Shown here in pieces: positions 6,100 to 7,472 of a stretch of DNA of 7,472 nucleotides. A model generated the notes under the pieces. It was not told the origin of the DNA. It ran no database searches and saw only the letters and a list, made by a program, of their open reading frames with translations. The DNA comes from a bacterium. Lineage in GTDB: Bacteria; Zhuqueibacterota; Zhuqueibacteria; Thermofontimicrobiales; Thermofontimicrobiaceae. The stretch is taken from NCBI GenBank assembly GCA_011046315.1, contig DSAU01000063.1, positions 1 to 7,472 of the forward strand, written 5' to 3'. The position numbers and the translations under genes are program-made. Every line of letters begins with the position of its first letter. Position 1 is the stretch's first letter.

Positions 6100-7391
6100 T
6101 ATTGCCACCTCACAGCTAACAAGGTAATATCATCATGTTGGCTAATCGGACCTTGAAAAATTTTGACCTGATTAACGATGTTTTCGATGAGAACTTGCGG
6201 CTGTTGAGTCGGCTGTTGACAGACCTGAAGCAATCTATTTAATGAAAACATTTCATTCAGGTGATTTTTAGCTTCAGTAATTCCGTCGGTAAATAGCAAA
6301 ACAAAATCACCCGATTGCAATTGTATCTGAAGTTCATTAAAATCGGCAGAAGGTAAAATTCCCAACGGTATTCCTGAAAAACGATCTAATTTCTGGACAT
6401 GATTTGATTCATATCGACGCCAAAGCAGCGGAAGATGGCCGGCGTTTGAAATCGTTAACTCGCCGGTCTGCATATTAAGCACCATATATATTAGCGTTAC
6501 AAACATTCCCTGTTGGCTGCGTTTCAACAGCGCAGAATTAAGCATGTGCAATAGCTCTGCCGGCTTTTTCGCCAAATGACTGTAATAGCGAAAATCACTG
6601 ATAAGCCGTGCCATAAACAGCGCAGCCGGTATTCCTTTGCCGGACACATCGCCGATCACGATGCCCAGCAAATTGGAGTTGATCTTGACAAAATCAAACA
6701 GGTCTCCCCCAACCGCCGTCGCCGGGATATTTTTGCCATAGATAAAATAGCGGTCGTTTTCAGAATGGGGAAACAACTGCGGCATAAAGCTCTGCTGGAT
6801 GCGATGCGCCGAATCGAGTTGTTGTTTCAGGCGTTGCTGTTCCAGCATGTACTGGTGCATGCGTGCGTTTTCAATCGCCAGCGCCACCTGTCGGCAGAAA
6901 GTGGAAAATATGTCCAGATTTTCCTTGGTGAACGGATGAGCATCCAACCGGTTCAGCACCTCTGCCACGCCGATGACCCGGTCTTTGACCTTTAATGGCG
7001 CCGCCAGAATCGAGCGGGTTCGAAAGCCAGTGGACTGATCGATTTCCGGGAAAAAGCGCCTGTCCGCCTCCACATCCGGTACGATTACCGCCTCCCCGAA
7101 CTGCGCCACCCAGCCGGCGATCCCCTGCCCTAATTTTAGCTGAATTTTATCTTTGACCTTCTCCCGGGCGCTTCCCAACGCGATATGACATTCCAACATA
7201 CCAGTGGCTTCATTGAGCAACATGATGGAGCTGGCTTCAGCGTGCATCACCTCCTGCGCCTTCTCCATCACCAGACTCATTAGCTCATCCAGATCCAGTG
7301 TCGAAGTGATGATCGATGTTACATCAATTAAACTGGTCAGGTCTTTTATTTTTTGCTCAAGTTGCTCAATCTCGGTCATAAATCGCGCCAT
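6099..7391 (-). CDS. GAF-domain PP2C-family serine phosphatase (RsbU/SpoIIE type)
   Basis: Predicted cytoplasmic signalling phosphatase of 430 residues that would dephosphorylate a STAS-domain antagonist protein. Residues about 17-172 form a GAF sensor domain. A helical linker (about 173-203) carries the QLDSAHRIQQSFMP signature typical of RsbU-like proteins. Residues about 204-430 are the SpoIIE/PP2C domain with every metal-binding motif visible: GGDLFDF (228-234), GDVSGKG (247-253), NAGH (316-319), FTDG (367-370, Asp369) and the final DD pair (420-421), so it should be active. No membrane segment is seen, so input is probably a cytosolic ligand or partner bound by the GAF domain; which one cannot be read from sequence. 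The ATG at 7391 is chosen; a TTG at 7415 and an ATG at 7379 are in frame, and none has a clear Shine-Dalgarno. First gene of the operon; its TAA overlaps the ATG of the kinase gene (TAATG). The family is confident, the target is inferred from the neighbours. Confidence 0.93.
   Translation of the reverse strand: MARFMTEIEQLEQKIKDLTSLIDVTSIITSTLDLDELMSLVMEKAQEVMHAEASSIMLLNEATGMLECHIALGSAREKVKDKIQLKLGQGIAGWVAQFGEAVIVPDVEADRRFFPEIDQSTGFRTRSILAAPLKVKDRVIGVAEVLNRLDAHPFTKENLDIFSTFCRQVALAIENARMHQYMLEQQRLKQQLDSAHRIQQSFMPQLFPHSENDRYFIYGKNIPATAVGGDLFDFVKINSNLLGIVIGDVSGKGIPAALFMARLISDFRYYSHLAKKPAELLHMLNSALLKRSQQGMFVTLIYMVLNMQTGELTISNAGHLPLLWRRYESNHVQKLDRFSGIPLGILPSADFNELQIQLQSGDFVLLFTDGITEAKNHLNEMFSLNRLLQVCQQPTQQPQVLIENIVNQVKIFQGPISQHDDITLLAVRWQ
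6105..6110 (-). promoter_or_regulatory. Ribosome binding site that sets the kinase start
   Basis: AGGTGG on the minus strand ends five bases before the ATG at 6099. It lies inside the end of the phosphatase gene and decides between that ATG and the upstream GTG at 6108, which has nothing suitable before it. Confidence 0.7.
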
Positions 7392-7429
7392 AAAAAATAA
7401 ATTTACACCGAACAAAAAATGATCGCTAA

Positions 7430-7458
7430 AAGATATGACAAAACGAATTTAAATGCAA
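7430..7458 (-). promoter_or_regulatory. Candidate operon promoter
   Basis: On the minus strand TTGCAT (7453-7458) and TATCTT (7430-7435) are 17 bases apart, about 40 bases before the phosphatase ATG at 7391, in an AT-rich stretch at the window edge. The matches to the standard -35 and -10 boxes are only 3/6 and 4/6. Spacing and place are right; the boxes are weak. If the partner switch feeds a dedicated sigma factor, the real boxes may differ. Confidence 0.25.
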
Positions 7459-7472
7459 GCATAAAATACAAA

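Noticed and set aside
6576..6995. A 139-codon open frame on the plus strand opposite the phosphatase gene.
   Set aside because: It is antisense to conserved PP2C and linker motifs, and its translation is rich in His/Arg/Gln with no recognisable domain.
277..7391. Horizontally acquired or mobile segment.
   Set aside because: No transposase, integrase, tRNA or flanking direct repeat is visible, and base composition looks even across the eight genes.
7392..7415. Longer phosphatase start at TTG 7415, adding eight residues.
   Set aside because: The extra stretch (FGVNLFF) has no Shine-Dalgarno before it and is not part of a GAF domain; ATG codons at 7391 and 7379 are more natural.

Overview
The window holds one tightly packed set of eight genes, all on the minus strand and so read from high to low coordinates, followed by about 276 bases of noncoding DNA at the left edge. 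The organism looks like a Gram-negative (diderm) bacterium: the genes encode an MCE/Mla-type phospholipid transporter and two Cys-anchored lipoproteins, one of them a parvulin chaperone. Base composition is moderately AT-rich by eye. Several genes have clear Shine-Dalgarno sequences (AGGTGG, AAGGGG, GAGGAG), which argues against Bacteroidota proper. A less studied diderm phylum would fit, but no taxonomic marker is present and this is a guess.

In transcription order, the first block (7391-5311) is a complete partner-switching signalling module: a GAF-PP2C (RsbU/SpoIIE-type) serine phosphatase, an RsbW/SpoIIAB-type serine kinase and a STAS-domain antagonist with an intact DSSG phosphorylation motif. 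The second block (5297-2691) is an ABC lipid transporter: MlaE-type permease, MlaF-type ATPase and a long MlaD-type MCE protein. The third block (2648-277) is a PqiC/ABC_trans_aux-type lipoprotein and a lipoprotein with two parvulin-type (PpiC) domains, the first apparently catalytic and the second degenerate. Gaps between genes are 8 to 27 bases, except for 66 bases between the permease and the ATPase. That gap is filled by a possible 21-codon micro-ORF ending in an ATGA overlap with the ATPase start.

The most interesting point is the joining of the two systems. In E. coli the Mla complex contains MlaB, a STAS protein that binds the ATPase MlaF. Here the only STAS protein lies directly before the permease gene, where an MlaB would be expected, but it has an RsbV-like phosphorylatable serine and comes with its own kinase and phosphatase. 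The inferred model is a lipid transporter whose STAS subunit is switched by reversible phosphorylation in response to a GAF-sensed signal. The alternative is that the STAS protein serves an ordinary sigma-factor switch encoded elsewhere. No sigma factor and no MlaC-type soluble lipid carrier are in the window. The long, proline-free helical tail of the MCE protein plus the lipoprotein may take over the bridging role.

The left 276 bases contain three inverted repeats and no convincing gene. One or more of them may end the operon transcript, but none has a good U-tract.
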